Shown: positions 24,446-34,351, numbered from the stretch's first letter. The stretch: DNA of 36,836 bases from an uncultured Erysipelotrichaceae bacterium (GCA_947074115.1 CAMTOK010000010.1:1-36836); one strand, 5' to 3'. Translations and numbers: made by a program. Notes: generated by a model from the letters alone, not told the origin.

Positions 24446-26341
24446 ATGGCAGTAGCGAAACTTAATTTAGTAGAAGTACAGTTTCTACAAGAACAATATG
24501 ATTCTGTTTTAATGAAACTGATCGATATGAAAGGTTTTCATCCTGAAATCGCATCTCAGTTTGCAGATTCAGTTCAAGGGCTGTCAGTATTGAATAGAGA
24601 AAATCCATATACTGATATTATTCATCGTATGGAAGAGGTACGTGATAAATACAAACTTGGTATTGCTTATCAAGAGGAAAGTGATTATCACTTAAATGTT
24701 ATTCAATCAGATACATTCTTCTGCGATATCGTGGAAGAGGTTAACCGTATAGAAAAGGTTAAAGAAGAATTACAAGTCATGAAACATGAAAATGAAGCAA
24801 CAATTTCTCAATTAGAGCACATGATAAACTCTGGTTTAGATTTTGATAGATTATTTGCATGTCATTACTTACAAATTAGATTTGGACGCTTACCAGTTAA
24901 AAATCTAGAGAAATTACAATACTATGGGATTCAAGAGTTTTTCTTTAAAACATTCCATCAAGACGCTAAAGAAGCGTATTGTATGTATTTAACAACAGAA
25001 ATGAAAGCACCTGAAATAGATAATATCTTTTCATCGCTTTATTTTGAAAGAATTAGAATTCCTGAATTCGTTCATGGAACACCTGATCAAGCATTACAAG
25101 AGTTGATTGCTGAAAATCAAACAGCAGATCAATACTTAGTTGCATTAGATAATAGAATTATGGAATTGTTTAATGATAACTTAGCTGAATTAAATCACAT
25201 CTATTCAAAAGCAAAACGTTTAGATGCAACATATGAAGCACAAAAATATGTCGTGATCTTTGGTGATACATCAGCAGTTTATGGGTTCTGTGAAGTGAAA
25301 GATGCAGAACGTATCAAAGCTTCATTTGAAGAGATTGAAGATGTTCATGTGGAAATACAAGCACCATTTGATGATGCACGTTTAACACCACCAACAAAAT
25401 TAAAGAATTCATGGTTTATTAGACCATTCTCTATGTTTGTTGAAATGTATGGTGTTCCTTCATATACGGACTTCGATCCTACAGGTCTTGTTGCATTAAG
25501 TTACATCTTCTTATTTGGGATGATGTTTGGAGATGTTGGACAAGGGATTGTTTTATCAATCGTTGGTTATTTAGCTTATAAACTAAAAGGTATGAAATTA
25601 GGAGAAATCGGTATTAGACTTGGTATTTCAAGTACAATATTCGGATTTATCTATGGTTCATATTTTGGATATGAAGAATTTACAACACCATTGTTCCACG
25701 TTATGGATTCTAACAATGTTATGACATTACTTGGAGCAGCAATTGGTATTGGTATTGTATTAATCTTAATCTCAATCGGATGCAATATCTTCTTAAATAT
25801 TAAACATAAACACTATGCAGAACTGATTTGTTCTCATAATGGTATTGCAGGATTAATTTTCTATATTGCTGTTTTAGCATTAGTCGGAAATATGATGTTA
25901 GGATTAAACTTACCAGTTGGTGGGACATTCTATATCTTAGCATTAATTGTTGTCCCTGTTGTGCTTATATTCCTTAAGGAACCAATTGAGCATGCAGTAG
26001 AAGGAAAAGCACTATTCCCACATGGATTTGGTGGATTCTTTACAACAGCATTCTTTGAAATGTTTGAAATTATTTTAACATTTGTCGCAAATACAATGTC
26101 ATTCTTACGTGTTGGTGGGTTCGTCTTATCACATGCTGGTATGATGTTAGTTGTTTATACAATGGCAGGTATGACGGGAGTTGGTTCAATCTGGTACTTC
26201 GTTATATTAGTCTTTGGAAATATATTTGTTATGTGTTTAGAAGGAATGATCGTAGGTATTCAGGTATTACGTCTTGAGTTCTATGAAATGTTCAGTCGTT
26301 ACTATGAAGGAAAGGGAAGACCATTCCAAGAAATTAATTAG
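24446..26341 (+). CDS. ntpI: V-type ATPase subunit I (membrane a-subunit)
   Basis: Subunit I forms the ion half-channels beside the c-ring. The 631 residues split into a cytosolic, partly coiled-coil arm (about 1-340) that ties to the peripheral stalks, and a membrane domain with seven or eight helices (about 345-630). The hydrophobic region begins after SYTDFDPTGLVALSYIFLFGMMFGDVGQG, a strongly conserved family block. The block SFLRVGGFVLSHAGMML carries the essential arginine, R555. The ribosome site AAAGGAGA is clear. The next gene is the c-ring subunit, 18 bp on. Confidence 0.95.
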   Translation: MAVAKLNLVEVQFLQEQYDSVLMKLIDMKGFHPEIASQFADSVQGLSVLNRENPYTDIIHRMEEVRDKYKLGIAYQEESDYHLNVIQSDTFFCDIVEEVNRIEKVKEELQVMKHENEATISQLEHMINSGLDFDRLFACHYLQIRFGRLPVKNLEKLQYYGIQEFFFKTFHQDAKEAYCMYLTTEMKAPEIDNIFSSLYFERIRIPEFVHGTPDQALQELIAENQTADQYLVALDNRIMELFNDNLAELNHIYSKAKRLDATYEAQKYVVIFGDTSAVYGFCEVKDAERIKASFEEIEDVHVEIQAPFDDARLTPPTKLKNSWFIRPFSMFVEMYGVPSYTDFDPTGLVALSYIFLFGMMFGDVGQGIVLSIVGYLAYKLKGMKLGEIGIRLGISSTIFGFIYGSYFGYEEFTTPLFHVMDSNNVMTLLGAAIGIGIVLILISIGCNIFLNIKHKHYAELICSHNGIAGLIFYIAVLALVGNMMLGLNLPVGGTFYILALIVVPVVLIFLKEPIEHAVEGKALFPHGFGGFFTTAFFEMFEIILTFVANTMSFLRVGGFVLSHAGMMLVVYTMAGMTGVGSIWYFVILVFGNIFVMCLEGMIVGIQVLRLEFYEMFSRYYEGKGRPFQEIN

Positions 26342-26359
26342 GTCACTAGGAGGAATATT

Positions 26360-26788
26360 ATGATGATCACATTTATTTTACCGCTTATAGCAGTTGTTTT
26401 ATTAACATTACCATTAGTTAAAGTATTTACTACAAAATTAGAAAAAAGAAGTGTTAAAATGCGTTTAGCAACTCACGTTGCTGGGTTCTTTGGAGCAATC
26501 GCTTTAACATTATGTTTAACAATGACGCCAGCATTCGCAAGTGAAGCAACAGTTTCACCAATTGCTGGAACAGTCGCACAAGGTATGGGATTCTTAGCCG
26601 CAGCGTTAGCGACAGGAATGTCAGCATTAGGTGCAGGTATTGCCGTTGCAGCAGCAGCTCCAGCAGCAATCGGTGCTTTCTCAGAAAACGAAAATAACTT
26701 CGGTAAAGCCTTAATCTTCGTTGCCTTAGGTGAAGGGGTTGCCATTTACGGGTTATTAATTTCTATCTTAATTGTTAACGCATTATAA
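26360..26788 (+). CDS. ntpK: V-type ATPase subunit K (c-ring), with N-terminal extension
   Basis: Subunit K forms the rotating ion-binding ring. The C-terminal 70 or so residues are a two-helix hairpin: GFLAAALATGMSALGAGIAV, the polar loop FSENENNFGKAL, then VALGEGVAIYGLLISILIV with the ion-binding glutamate E125. Ahead of this stands an extension with one hydrophobic segment (residues 2-24), a basic stretch (KLEKRSVKMR) and a second hydrophobic stretch ending TPAFASEA, which looks like a signal-peptidase site. The glutamine found in the third helix of the sodium-binding Enterococcus NtpK is replaced by valine (GAGIAVAAA). AGGAGG lies six bases before the ATG. Confidence 0.92.
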   Translation: MMITFILPLIAVVLLTLPLVKVFTTKLEKRSVKMRLATHVAGFFGAIALTLCLTMTPAFASEATVSPIAGTVAQGMGFLAAALATGMSALGAGIAVAAAAPAAIGAFSENENNFGKALIFVALGEGVAIYGLLISILIVNAL

Positions 26789-26800
26789 TAGGTGCACACA

Positions 26801-27109
26801 ATGAAGTTCTTCTTAATCAGTGATAATGTCGATACATTAATGGGATTAAGACTTGTAGGAGTTGAAGGCGAGGTTGTGCATACACGACAAGGATTTTTAA
26901 CAACTCTTCAAGACAAGATGAAAGACGAGAGTATCGGTGTGATTTTGGTCACAACGAAACTCGTCGATATGTGTCCAGATATTATTTCTGAGATTAAATT
27001 AAAACAATTAAAGCCATTGATCACTGAAATACCAGATAGACATGGTGAATCTAAGATTGGTGAAACAATCGATAGATACGTTTCAGAGGCAATTGGTATT
27101 AAACTATAG
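26801..27109 (+). CDS. ntpG: V-type ATPase subunit F (central stalk)
   Basis: Subunit F binds subunit D in the rotating central stalk. The 102-residue protein has the Rossmann-like fold pattern of the family: MKFFLISDNVDTLMGLRLVG at the start, IGVILVTTKLVDMCPDII in the middle and PLITEIPDRHG near the end. I start it at ATG 26801, with AGGTG six bases upstream; the frame is open from GTG 26792, which is part of that ribosome site. It lies 12 bp after the c-ring gene and 11 bp before subunit E. Confidence 0.88.
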   Translation: MKFFLISDNVDTLMGLRLVGVEGEVVHTRQGFLTTLQDKMKDESIGVILVTTKLVDMCPDIISEIKLKQLKPLITEIPDRHGESKIGETIDRYVSEAIGIKL

Positions 27110-27120
27110 GAGAAATGCTT

Positions 27121-27717
27121 ATGCAGAGTATAGAACAAGTATTCAACTATATGAAAAATGAGATAGAAAGAAAAGCTAAGGCTGAAGAACAAGCTATTTT
27201 AGATGAAGTCAAAGCGTTAGAAGATGAAGCTGTTGATTCAATGCGTAAAGAAGCAAAATTAGATGCGGATTTAAAATTGAAACAAGATGTAGAAGAAATG
27301 ACTTCTCTTGCAGCTTCAGAAATATCTCAAAGTCATATTGAGAGAACAAGAAAGTTAATCGAAAAAAGAGATACTTTTGTTAAAGACATCTTTGGTCAAG
27401 CAAGACAACAATTGGTTGACTTTACAAACCAAGATGACTATAAAACTTTTTTAATTGAAAAGATGAAAAAGGTAAATACTATCGCAAGTTTCCCAAATTC
27501 AACACTTTATATTAATAAAAAAGATGAAAAATATAAAGATGATTTAGTAAAATGCTTTGATCATGAATTGATGATTGAAATCACACCATCAATTCACATT
27601 GGAGGATTTATATTAGAAAATAAGGAACGTTCAGTAGTATTAGATGAAACCTTAGATAATGCATTAACTGCTCAAAAAGAGTGGTTCCATAAAAACTCAG
27701 GTTTAATGATTAAATAA
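27121..27717 (+). CDS. ntpE: V-type ATPase subunit E (peripheral stalk)
   Basis: Subunit E joins the G/H coiled coil to make the peripheral stalk. The 198-residue protein has a long charged coiled coil (about 10-100) and a globular C-terminal part (NTIASFPNSTLYINKKDE, IHIGGFILENKERSVVLDETLDN), the typical pattern in which the latter G-G-F/L block contacts the A/B heads. The start is ATG 27121: AGGAG at 27108-27112 is 8 bases from it and only 2 from the ATG at 27115. Confidence 0.88.
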   Translation: MQSIEQVFNYMKNEIERKAKAEEQAILDEVKALEDEAVDSMRKEAKLDADLKLKQDVEEMTSLAASEISQSHIERTRKLIEKRDTFVKDIFGQARQQLVDFTNQDDYKTFLIEKMKKVNTIASFPNSTLYINKKDEKYKDDLVKCFDHELMIEITPSIHIGGFILENKERSVVLDETLDNALTAQKEWFHKNSGLMIK

Positions 27718-27732
27718 CAAGGGGGTACAATT

Positions 27733-29484
27733 GTGAAAGAAAATGTCATTTACTCAATCAATGGTCCCGTTGTCACAGTAAAAGATACAGATGCTTTCTC
27801 TATGTTAGAGATGGTTTATGTTGGAGAAGATAAATTAATAGGAGAAGTTATTGCGATTAATAAAGCTGCAACAACAATCCAAGTTTATGAAACAACGACT
27901 GGTCTAAAACCTGGTGAACCAGTATATCCTACTGGTCAACCAATTTCGGTGACATTAGGTCCGGGGATTTTAAGAAATATTTTTGACGGGATTGAAAGAC
28001 CCCTAGAAGAAATCGCAAAACAATCAGGAGCGTTTATTCCAACAGGTAGTGCTGTTGATCCTTTAGATAAAGAAAAACTTTGGGATGTGACAGTGTGTGT
28101 AAAAGTTGGAGATGAACTTGTAGGTGGAGATATCTACGCTACTGTTCCTGAAACAGAATTAATTACACATAAATGTATGGTTTCACCATACATCAAGGGT
28201 AAAGTTGTTGAAGTGAAAGAAAATGGACAATATCGTATTGATGATACAGTTGTTATTTTAGAAGATGAGGACGGAAATAAAATCAATTGTACATTAATTC
28301 AAAAATGGCCAATTAAACAACCTCGTCCAGTCACAAAACGTTTACCAATATCAATGCCTTTAGTAACAGGGCAAAGAGTTATAGATACTCTATTCCCAAT
28401 TGCTAAGGGAGGAACTGCCGCAATTCCTGGAGGATTTGGGACAGGAAAAACAATGACTCAACACCAATTAGCGAAATGGTGTGATGCTGATATTATTGTT
28501 TATGTTGGTTGTGGAGAACGTGGAAACGAAATGACTCAAGTTCTTGAAGAATTTAGAGAGTTAATCGATCCAAAGTCTAACAAACCATTAACGGATAGAA
28601 CTGTTTTGATCGCTAACACATCTAACATGCCAGTTGCAGCACGTGAAGCTTCAATTTATACAGGAGTTACATTGGCTGAATATTACCGTGACATGGGATA
28701 CCATGTTGCTATAATGGCAGACTCAACATCTCGTTGGGCAGAAGCGTTACGTGAAATCTCAGGTCGTTTAGAAGAAATGCCTGCAGAAGAAGGGTTCCCT
28801 GCATACTTACCTTCACGTTTATCACAATTCTATGAACGTGCTGGTTACATGGATAATCTTAATGGAACGAAAGGTTCTGTGACAATTATCGGAGCAGTTT
28901 CACCACAAGGTGCAGATTTCTCTGAACCAGTAACACAAAATACAAAACGTTTCGTAAGAACATTTTGGGCACTTGATAAAGCATTAGCTTATGCAAGACA
29001 TTATTTTGCGATCAACTGGACATTAAGTTACAGTGAATATATTCCAGATTTGGAAAGATGGTTCAATAAAAATGTTGATCCAAAATTCTTAAGATATAGA
29101 CAAACATTATCGTCTTTATTAGCAGAAGAAACAAAATTAAATGAAATCGTTAAATTAATGGGAACTGATGTCTTACCAGATGACCAAAAATTAACGATTG
29201 AAATAGCGAAAGTTATTCGTGTTGGATATTTACAACAAAATGCTTTCCATAAAGATGACACTTACGTGCCATTAAATAAACAATTAAAAATGATGGAAGT
29301 GATTGTCTATCTCTATAAAAGAGCACAAGATGTTGTGTCTTCTGGAAAACCAATTCGATTGATCTTAGAAACAGGTATTTTTGATAAAGTTATTAAAATG
29401 AAATACGATGTTCCTAATGATAATATTGATTTGTTGGATGATTATTTCCAAATGATAGATGAAGCAGTCGCTTCGTTAGATTAA
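27733..29484 (+). CDS. ntpA: V-type ATPase catalytic subunit A
   Basis: Subunit A holds the catalytic nucleotide sites. The 583-residue protein starts at GTG 27733 behind AAGGGGG. It has the Walker A loop GGFGTGKT (K239), CGERGNEM, the Walker B region around [27 protein letters not shown], and the roughly 90-residue insertion (about residues 115-185) that distinguishes A subunits from F-type beta subunits. All key residues are present, so an active enzyme is expected. The direction (ATP-driven pumping or synthesis) cannot be read, though fermenters usually pump. Confidence 0.97.
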   Translation: MKENVIYSINGPVVTVKDTDAFSMLEMVYVGEDKLIGEVIAINKAATTIQVYETTTGLKPGEPVYPTGQPISVTLGPGILRNIFDGIERPLEEIAKQSGAFIPTGSAVDPLDKEKLWDVTVCVKVGDELVGGDIYATVPETELITHKCMVSPYIKGKVVEVKENGQYRIDDTVVILEDEDGNKINCTLIQKWPIKQPRPVTKRLPISMPLVTGQRVIDTLFPIAKGGTAAIPGGFGTGKTMTQHQLAKWCDADIIVYVGCGERGNEMTQVLEEFRELIDPKSNKPLTDRTVLIANTSNMPVAAREASIYTGVTLAEYYRDMGYHVAIMADSTSRWAEALREISGRLEEMPAEEGFPAYLPSRLSQFYERAGYMDNLNGTKGSVTIIGAVSPQGADFSEPVTQNTKRFVRTFWALDKALAYARHYFAINWTLSYSEYIPDLERWFNKNVDPKFLRYRQTLSSLLAEETKLNEIVKLMGTDVLPDDQKLTIEIAKVIRVGYLQQNAFHKDDTYVPLNKQLKMMEVIVYLYKRAQDVVSSGKPIRLILETGIFDKVIKMKYDVPNDNIDLLDDYFQMIDEAVASLD

Positions 29485-29495
29485 GGAGGAACGAT

Positions 29496-30941
29496 ATGAG
29501 TCTACAATATTTAGGGTTAAATGAAATTAATGGACCATTGGTTGTCTTAGATCATGTCAAAGATGCTTCTTATGATGAAATGGTTGAAATCATGTGCCAA
29601 GATGGTTCAAAACGTCTTGGACGTATCGTTCAAATTGAAGGTGAACGTGTTGTTGTTCAGGTTTTTGAAGGAACAAATACTTTATCTTTATCAAATACGA
29701 AAACGCGTTTATTGGGTCATCCAATGGAATTGCCTGTTTCAAGAGAAATCTTAGGACGTGTATTCTCTGGTGCTGGTAAACCAATCGATGGATTAGGGGA
29801 TATATATGCAACGAAATCTATGGATATTAATGGGCAACCATTAAATCCAGTATCTCGTGTTTATCCAAGAAACTATATTAATACAGGTATTTCTTCAATC
29901 GATTGTTTAACAACGTTAATTAGAGGACAAAAATTACCGATCTTTTCTGGATCAGGATTACCTCATAATCAATTAGCAGTTCAAATTGTTAAACAAGCAA
30001 AAGTCGCTGATGATGAAGGAAAAGGATTCGGTGTTGTTTTTGCCGCTATGGGTGTTACAAATGACGTCGCTGATTACTTCAAGCGTTCATTTGAAGAAGC
30101 TGGAGTTATGGAACGTGTTGTTATGTTCTTAAACTTATCAAACGATCCAATTATCGAACGTATCTTAACGCCTCGTTGTGCGTTAACTGCAGCCGAATAC
30201 CTTGCGTATGAACAAGATATGCACGTCTTAGTCATCTATACAGATGTCACATCGTATTGTGAAGCGTTACGTGAATTCTCTTCTAGTAAGGGAGAAATTC
30301 CAGGACGTAAAGGATATCCAGGATATTTATATTCAGATTTAGCATCTCTTTATGAAAGAGCGGGAATGATCAAAGACGCAAATGGGTCTGTGACTCAAAT
30401 CCCAATCTTAACAATGCCAAATAATGATATTACTCACCCGGTTCCTGACTTAACTGGATATATCACAGAAGGACAAATTACACTTGATCCTGAACTGAAC
30501 AGTATGGGAATTTATCCTCCTGTAAGTGTTTTACCATCATTATCACGTTTAATGAAAGATGGTATCGGTGAAGGATTTACAAGAGCAGACCATTCATCTG
30601 TGTCTAACCAATTGTTTGCGGCTTACGCACATGTACAAGATGTTCGTTCACTTACATCGGTTATTGGTGAAGATGAATTATCAGATATTGATAAAAAATA
30701 TATGCAATTTGGTAGATTGTTTGAAGAACATTTCTTAAATCAAGGTTTTGAAACAAATCGTTCTATAGAAGAAACGCTTGATTTAGGGTGGTTATTGTTA
30801 TCAGTATTACCTAAGAGCGAACTTGATAGAATTGATAACGCTGTACTTGATGTATACTATAATCATGATAAAGCATTACAAATCTTTAATATCATTGAAG
30901 ACAGTATTGTTGAGTTAGAACAGGCGATCCACAATGGCTAA
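29496..30941 (+). CDS. ntpB: V-type ATPase non-catalytic subunit B
   Basis: Subunit B alternates with A in the head and carries non-catalytic sites. In the 481-residue protein the P-loop position reads [12 protein letters not shown] with no Walker lysine, as is normal for B. Other blocks: [65 protein letters not shown] and [22 protein letters not shown] precedes the ATG. Its last 8 bases overlap the start of subunit D. Confidence 0.97.
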   Translation: MSLQYLGLNEINGPLVVLDHVKDASYDEMVEIMCQDGSKRLGRIVQIEGERVVVQVFEGTNTLSLSNTKTRLLGHPMELPVSREILGRVFSGAGKPIDGLGDIYATKSMDINGQPLNPVSRVYPRNYINTGISSIDCLTTLIRGQKLPIFSGSGLPHNQLAVQIVKQAKVADDEGKGFGVVFAAMGVTNDVADYFKRSFEEAGVMERVVMFLNLSNDPIIERILTPRCALTAAEYLAYEQDMHVLVIYTDVTSYCEALREFSSSKGEIPGRKGYPGYLYSDLASLYERAGMIKDANGSVTQIPILTMPNNDITHPVPDLTGYITEGQITLDPELNSMGIYPPVSVLPSLSRLMKDGIGEGFTRADHSSVSNQLFAAYAHVQDVRSLTSVIGEDELSDIDKKYMQFGRLFEEHFLNQGFETNRSIEETLDLGWLLLSVLPKSELDRIDNAVLDVYYNHDKALQIFNIIEDSIVELEQAIHNG

Positions 30942-31563
30942 GCAAGTCTTTCCGACAAAGGGAAACCTTATAGCGACTAAAAAATCTTTAGAACTCGCAA
31001 AATTAGGTTTTGATTTAATGGATAAAAAAAGAAATGTTCTCATAAAAGAAATGATGGCTTTATTAGATGATGTTAAGATGATCCGTGATGAAATCACGGA
31101 ATCATATGAACTTGCCTACTTTGCATTACAAGAGGCAAATATGTCATTAGGTATTATTACTGATATTGTTGAAGCAGTTCCTATAGATGAAGGGATATCG
31201 ATTAGTTATCGCAGTGTTATGGGTGTTGAGATACCAACTGTTGAATATACAAAAACACCAATGCGTTTAGGATATGGTTTCGAACGTGCCAATTCTAAAG
31301 TTGATAATGCTTATCGTTGTTTCTACCATGTTAAAGAACTAACTGTTAAACTTGCGGAAGTAGAAAACGCAGTTTATCGCTTAGCGAATGCAATACGTAA
31401 AACACAAAAGCGTGCCAATGCCTTAAAGAATATCTCTATTCCTGAATTTGAAGCAACAGTTAAATTTATAACGGAAGCATTAGAAGAAAAAGAAAGAGAA
31501 GAATTCACTAGACAAAAAGTTATTAAAGCAAATAAAGATAAATTAAAGCAGAGTCTCTCATAA
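30934..31563 (+). CDS. ntpD: V-type ATPase subunit D (central rotor shaft)
   Basis: Subunit D is the coiled-coil axle inside the A3B3 head. The 209 residues begin with the conserved [31 protein letters not shown] and end in a second long helix ([11 protein letters not shown]-type block, here [24 protein letters not shown]). The start ATG lies within the last codons of subunit B with only a weak ribosome site (CAGGCGA), which suggests translational coupling. It is the last gene of the operon; the stop lies in the loop of a terminator. Confidence 0.95.
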   Translation: MAKQVFPTKGNLIATKKSLELAKLGFDLMDKKRNVLIKEMMALLDDVKMIRDEITESYELAYFALQEANMSLGIITDIVEAVPIDEGISISYRSVMGVEIPTVEYTKTPMRLGYGFERANSKVDNAYRCFYHVKELTVKLAEVENAVYRLANAIRKTQKRANALKNISIPEFEATVKFITEALEEKEREEFTRQKVIKANKDKLKQSLS

Positions 31564-31580
31564 AGGGTCTCTGCTTTTTT
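31545..31580 (+). terminator. Intrinsic terminator of the V-ATPase operon
   Basis: AAGCAGAG (31546-31553) pairs with CTCTGC and following T (31569-31576), with possible inner pairing, then a T run. It marks the end of the nine-gene unit. Confidence 0.85.
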
Positions 31581-31659
31581 AATTCTTTCGATTATCTTTT
31601 ATTTCTTTGACACATTTCTTACATAATTATCTTATATAATACAAAAAGAGGTGAAGAAT

Positions 31660-32187
31660 ATGGAGATTTTATTTATTATTTTATTCATAATAGGAATATT
31701 TTTATATACTAAAAAAGAAATGTTACTCATTGAAAAAAACATTCCAATGATCGCTTTGACGATTTTATATATCATATTTTTAATAAGCTTTAGTATGAAT
31801 TTAAATTCTACATTCTTTTTAGATAAACCACTTGTCTATATGAATGGACTTCCGTTGTTTTATGGAGGTTCATTAATAAATGGAACATTTGTTACACATT
31901 ACTTAACTTATTTCTTATTATTTATCCCTATTGGGTTAATGATTCCTTTTTATATTTATAAACATTATTCTATTTTAACCAAATTTGTAGTGAGTACATG
32001 TTTGTGTTTACTCCTTCAAGCTGTTCTATCAATATCAAGTGCACTTGTTCCTATGTTGGATGTCAATATGTATATCTCAACAATGTGTGGGATTTACTTT
32101 TCATACGCATTTATCGCGTTAATCAAACCAATATTAAAAAAAGGACAAGTTCATCACTTGTCCGAAAATTCCAATTCAATGTTATAA
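31660..32187 (+). CDS. Uncharacterised membrane protein, about five helices
   Basis: I do not recognise this 175-residue protein. It has about five hydrophobic helices: residues near 2-17, 28-46, 80-100, 108-130 and 135-155. Between helices two and three lies an outside-type loop (NSTFFLDKPLVYMNGLPLFYGGS). The segment THYLTYFLLFIPIGLMIPF resembles VanZ-like proteins, but the match is slight. The start is ATG 31660, six bases after AGAGGTG; the frame extends 3 codons further to a GTG within that site. TTGACA and TATAAT occur upstream (31607 and 31635), but 22 bp apart. Its 3' end overlaps asnB (opposite strand) by 34 bp. Confidence 0.65.
   Translation: MEILFIILFIIGIFLYTKKEMLLIEKNIPMIALTILYIIFLISFSMNLNSTFFLDKPLVYMNGLPLFYGGSLINGTFVTHYLTYFLLFIPIGLMIPFYIYKHYSILTKFVVSTCLCLLLQAVLSISSALVPMLDVNMYISTMCGIYFSYAFIALIKPILKKGQVHHLSENSNSML
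32136..32163 (-). terminator. Intrinsic terminator of asnB
   Basis: On the minus strand, GGACAAG (32163-32157), a 7-base loop holding the TGA stop, and CTTGTCC (32149-32143) are followed by seven T (32142-32136). It lies inside the coding end of the converging membrane-protein gene. Confidence 0.85.
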
Positions 32188-33959
32188 ATTTTTCCCCATA
32201 AATAAATTTGGTAGAAGTAAGCCATAAGTTGAGGTCCAGTCATTAATTGACCATACCATGGTGCACTAAAACTTGCCCCTTTTGACTCTATGAATTCATA
32301 GAGTTTTTCTCTATCAAAGAATGAATATAAAATATTTGTTTCATCTGATAAAGAATCTTTGAGTTTTTGTTGAATCAAATCAGTATAGATTGGATTGTGT
32401 GTTTTAGGGTAAGGATTTTTCTTTCTGTGCGTAATGCTATAAGGTAAATAGTCTTCAAAGGCACGGCGAAGAATTCCTTTTTCTTCATTACCTGCAAAGA
32501 TAAATTCTTCAGGCATATTGTATAAATATTGAAGAATTTTAGTAGAAGCAAATGGAACACGGACTTCTATAGAAGAACGCATCGTTTGACTATCCGCTCT
32601 AGCGAGTAATGTTTGCATAAACCATTGAACATTTAAATATATCATACGTTTAATATGATCAGTTGTATCTATTTCATCTAATGTTTCTTGATATCTTTGC
32701 AAGATATAATCTTTCACATTTAACTTTTTAATATCATCGTGTAATAAATCTATTTTAGCGTCTAAATCTCTCATCCAAGGGAAATAGGGTTGTGAATAAA
32801 GTTCTTCTTTATAAAACCATGGGTAACCTCCAAATATTTCATCAGCACATTCTCCAGACAAGCACACTTTATGTGTTTTTCTTATTTCTCCAGAGAAGAG
32901 TAAAAAGCTTGAATCAATATCTGCCATTGCAGGCATATCCCTTGCACGCATTGATTCCTCTAAGTTTTCTATAAGATCAACGAGTTTCAATTCAACTTCA
33001 TGATGACTTGTTGGATATGTGTCACACATATCTTTAATATAAACATCATCCATTGTTGTTTGATAATCATAAGCTTTAAAGTATTTCTTTTGATCTTCAT
33101 AAGTTATAGAGAATGTTGATAGTGGTTGAATAAATTGACTCGCTATTGCAGTAATAATACTTGAATCGAGTCCTCCAGATAACATTGTAGAAACAGGAAC
33201 ATCAGATAACAATTGTCTTTGAATACTATCGACAACGAGTTCTTTAACCTTAATGATTGTTTCTTCAAGGTTTTCTTTATGTTCTTGGTTTTCTAATTTC
33301 CAATAACAATGAATATCTTCTTTATCTTTAAAATACATATAATGAGCAGGTCGTAATGATTTGATACCTTTATAGATAGTATGACCAGGTGTTACGCTAG
33401 GTCCTAACCCAAGCAACTCCTTCATACCTTCTTCATCAACAACAGCTTTACCCATATATTTTAATATACATTTCATTTCGCTCGCGACAATGAGGTTATG
33501 GTCATCTATATGGTAGTAAAGAGGTTTAACACCAAGTTGATCTCTAGCGACAAATGCTTTTTCACCATCATCAATTATAAATGCAAAAATACCTTCAAAT
33601 CTTTCGACACATTTTTCTTGGTAAGCTATATAGCTCGCTAGAATGACTTCAGTATCACACATAGTTGTAAAAGAAAAACCTAATGTAATTAAGTCTTTTT
33701 TAATGAAATTCATATTATAAATTTCACCGTTATAAGCAATTCTATATGTCTTACCTTTATAAGTATAAGACATTGGTTGTAACCCGTTTTGAACGTCTAA
33801 TATAGCGAGACGTCTATGTCCAAGAAGACAATGTTCAGTACTTAAATAGCCTTCACTGTCGGGTCCTCTATATTTTAATAAACGATTCATATCATTTAAT
33901 AAATCTTGTTTATTAGTTATATCTTGATTGTAATTCGCAATTCCAACAAATCCACACAT
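32154..33959 (-). CDS. asnB: Asparagine synthase (glutamine-hydrolysing)
   Basis: AsnB makes asparagine from aspartate, ATP and glutamine. The 601-residue protein begins MCGFVGIANYN; Cys2 becomes the N-terminal nucleophile of the class II glutaminase domain after Met removal. The glutaminase domain (about 1-210) includes YRGPDSEGY, GHRRLAILD and YNGEIYNM. The synthetase domain holds the PP-loop SGGLDSS (261-267), SGECADEIFGGYPWF and EVRVPFAS. Ribosome site GAGGAGG is strong. The alkyltransferase-like gene lies 68 bp upstream on the same strand without a clear terminator between, so they may be co-transcribed. Confidence 0.95.
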   Translation of the reverse strand: MCGFVGIANYNQDITNKQDLLNDMNRLLKYRGPDSEGYLSTEHCLLGHRRLAILDVQNGLQPMSYTYKGKTYRIAYNGEIYNMNFIKKDLITLGFSFTTMCDTEVILASYIAYQEKCVERFEGIFAFIIDDGEKAFVARDQLGVKPLYYHIDDHNLIVASEMKCILKYMGKAVVDEEGMKELLGLGPSVTPGHTIYKGIKSLRPAHYMYFKDKEDIHCYWKLENQEHKENLEETIIKVKELVVDSIQRQLLSDVPVSTMLSGGLDSSIITAIASQFIQPLSTFSITYEDQKKYFKAYDYQTTMDDVYIKDMCDTYPTSHHEVELKLVDLIENLEESMRARDMPAMADIDSSFLLFSGEIRKTHKVCLSGECADEIFGGYPWFYKEELYSQPYFPWMRDLDAKIDLLHDDIKKLNVKDYILQRYQETLDEIDTTDHIKRMIYLNVQWFMQTLLARADSQTMRSSIEVRVPFASTKILQYLYNMPEEFIFAGNEEKGILRRAFEDYLPYSITHRKKNPYPKTHNPIYTDLIQQKLKDSLSDETNILYSFFDREKLYEFIESKGASFSAPWYGQLMTGPQLMAYFYQIYLWGKIYNIELEFSDK

Positions 33960-34027
33960 AATATTCCTCCTCTTACAAAGTATATGAAGAAGGTAGGAAA
34001 AATGTACCGGAAAATAAGGAAATGTGT

Positions 34028-34324
34028 CTATATTTTGTATTGATAACGTTTTAAGTCAATTGAATCATTTGAGACTTCTATCCCATCATTCTCTAACCTT
34101 TGTATTTGACCCCTAAGGCCTCCAAAGGCAAAAGATGAAGATAATTTCCCTTTAGCGTTAACGACTTTATAACAAGGAATTTCATTGGGATTAGGGTTGT
34201 TGTGGAGTGCATTACCGACGTATCTTGCCAGATTCTTATTTCCTAATAAAGAGGCAATTTGTCCATAAGTCATTACATATCCTTTAGGAATTGCCTTGAC
34301 GATTGTATATATGTCTTCCTTCAT
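34028..34324 (-). CDS. MGMT/alkyltransferase-like DNA-binding protein, variant active site
   Basis: The 98-residue protein covers only the C-terminal DNA-binding domain of O6-alkylguanine-DNA alkyltransferases (IPKGYVMTYGQIASLLG, ARYVGNALHNNP). The active-site motif PCHRV reads PCYKV: Cys51 is kept, while the usual His and Arg are Tyr and Lys. The Glu of the later E-G motif seems to be Asp (LENDGI). In alkyltransferase-like proteins the Cys itself is lost, so this one is between the two groups; repair activity is uncertain. The start is ATG 34324; in-frame TTG and GTG lie just upstream, the GTG within the ribosome site. It is divergent from marR. Confidence 0.85.
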   Translation of the reverse strand: MKEDIYTIVKAIPKGYVMTYGQIASLLGNKNLARYVGNALHNNPNPNEIPCYKVVNAKGKLSSSFAFGGLRGQIQRLENDGIEVSNDSIDLKRYQYKI

Positions 34325-34340
34325 TTTTATCACCAATACA

Positions 34341-34349
34341 ATTATAACA
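34341..34349 (-). promoter_or_regulatory. Extended -10 promoter of the alkyltransferase-like gene
   Basis: TGTTATAAT on the minus strand (34349 to 34341) is an extended -10 element with a perfect TATAAT; no good -35 is seen. It sits back to back with the marR -35 box. Confidence 0.55.
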
Positions 34350-34351
34350 TA

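Noticed and set aside
26454-26745. Open frames opposite subunit K
   Set aside because: They are antisense frames over the low-complexity alanine-rich c-subunit gene, kept open by its codon usage.
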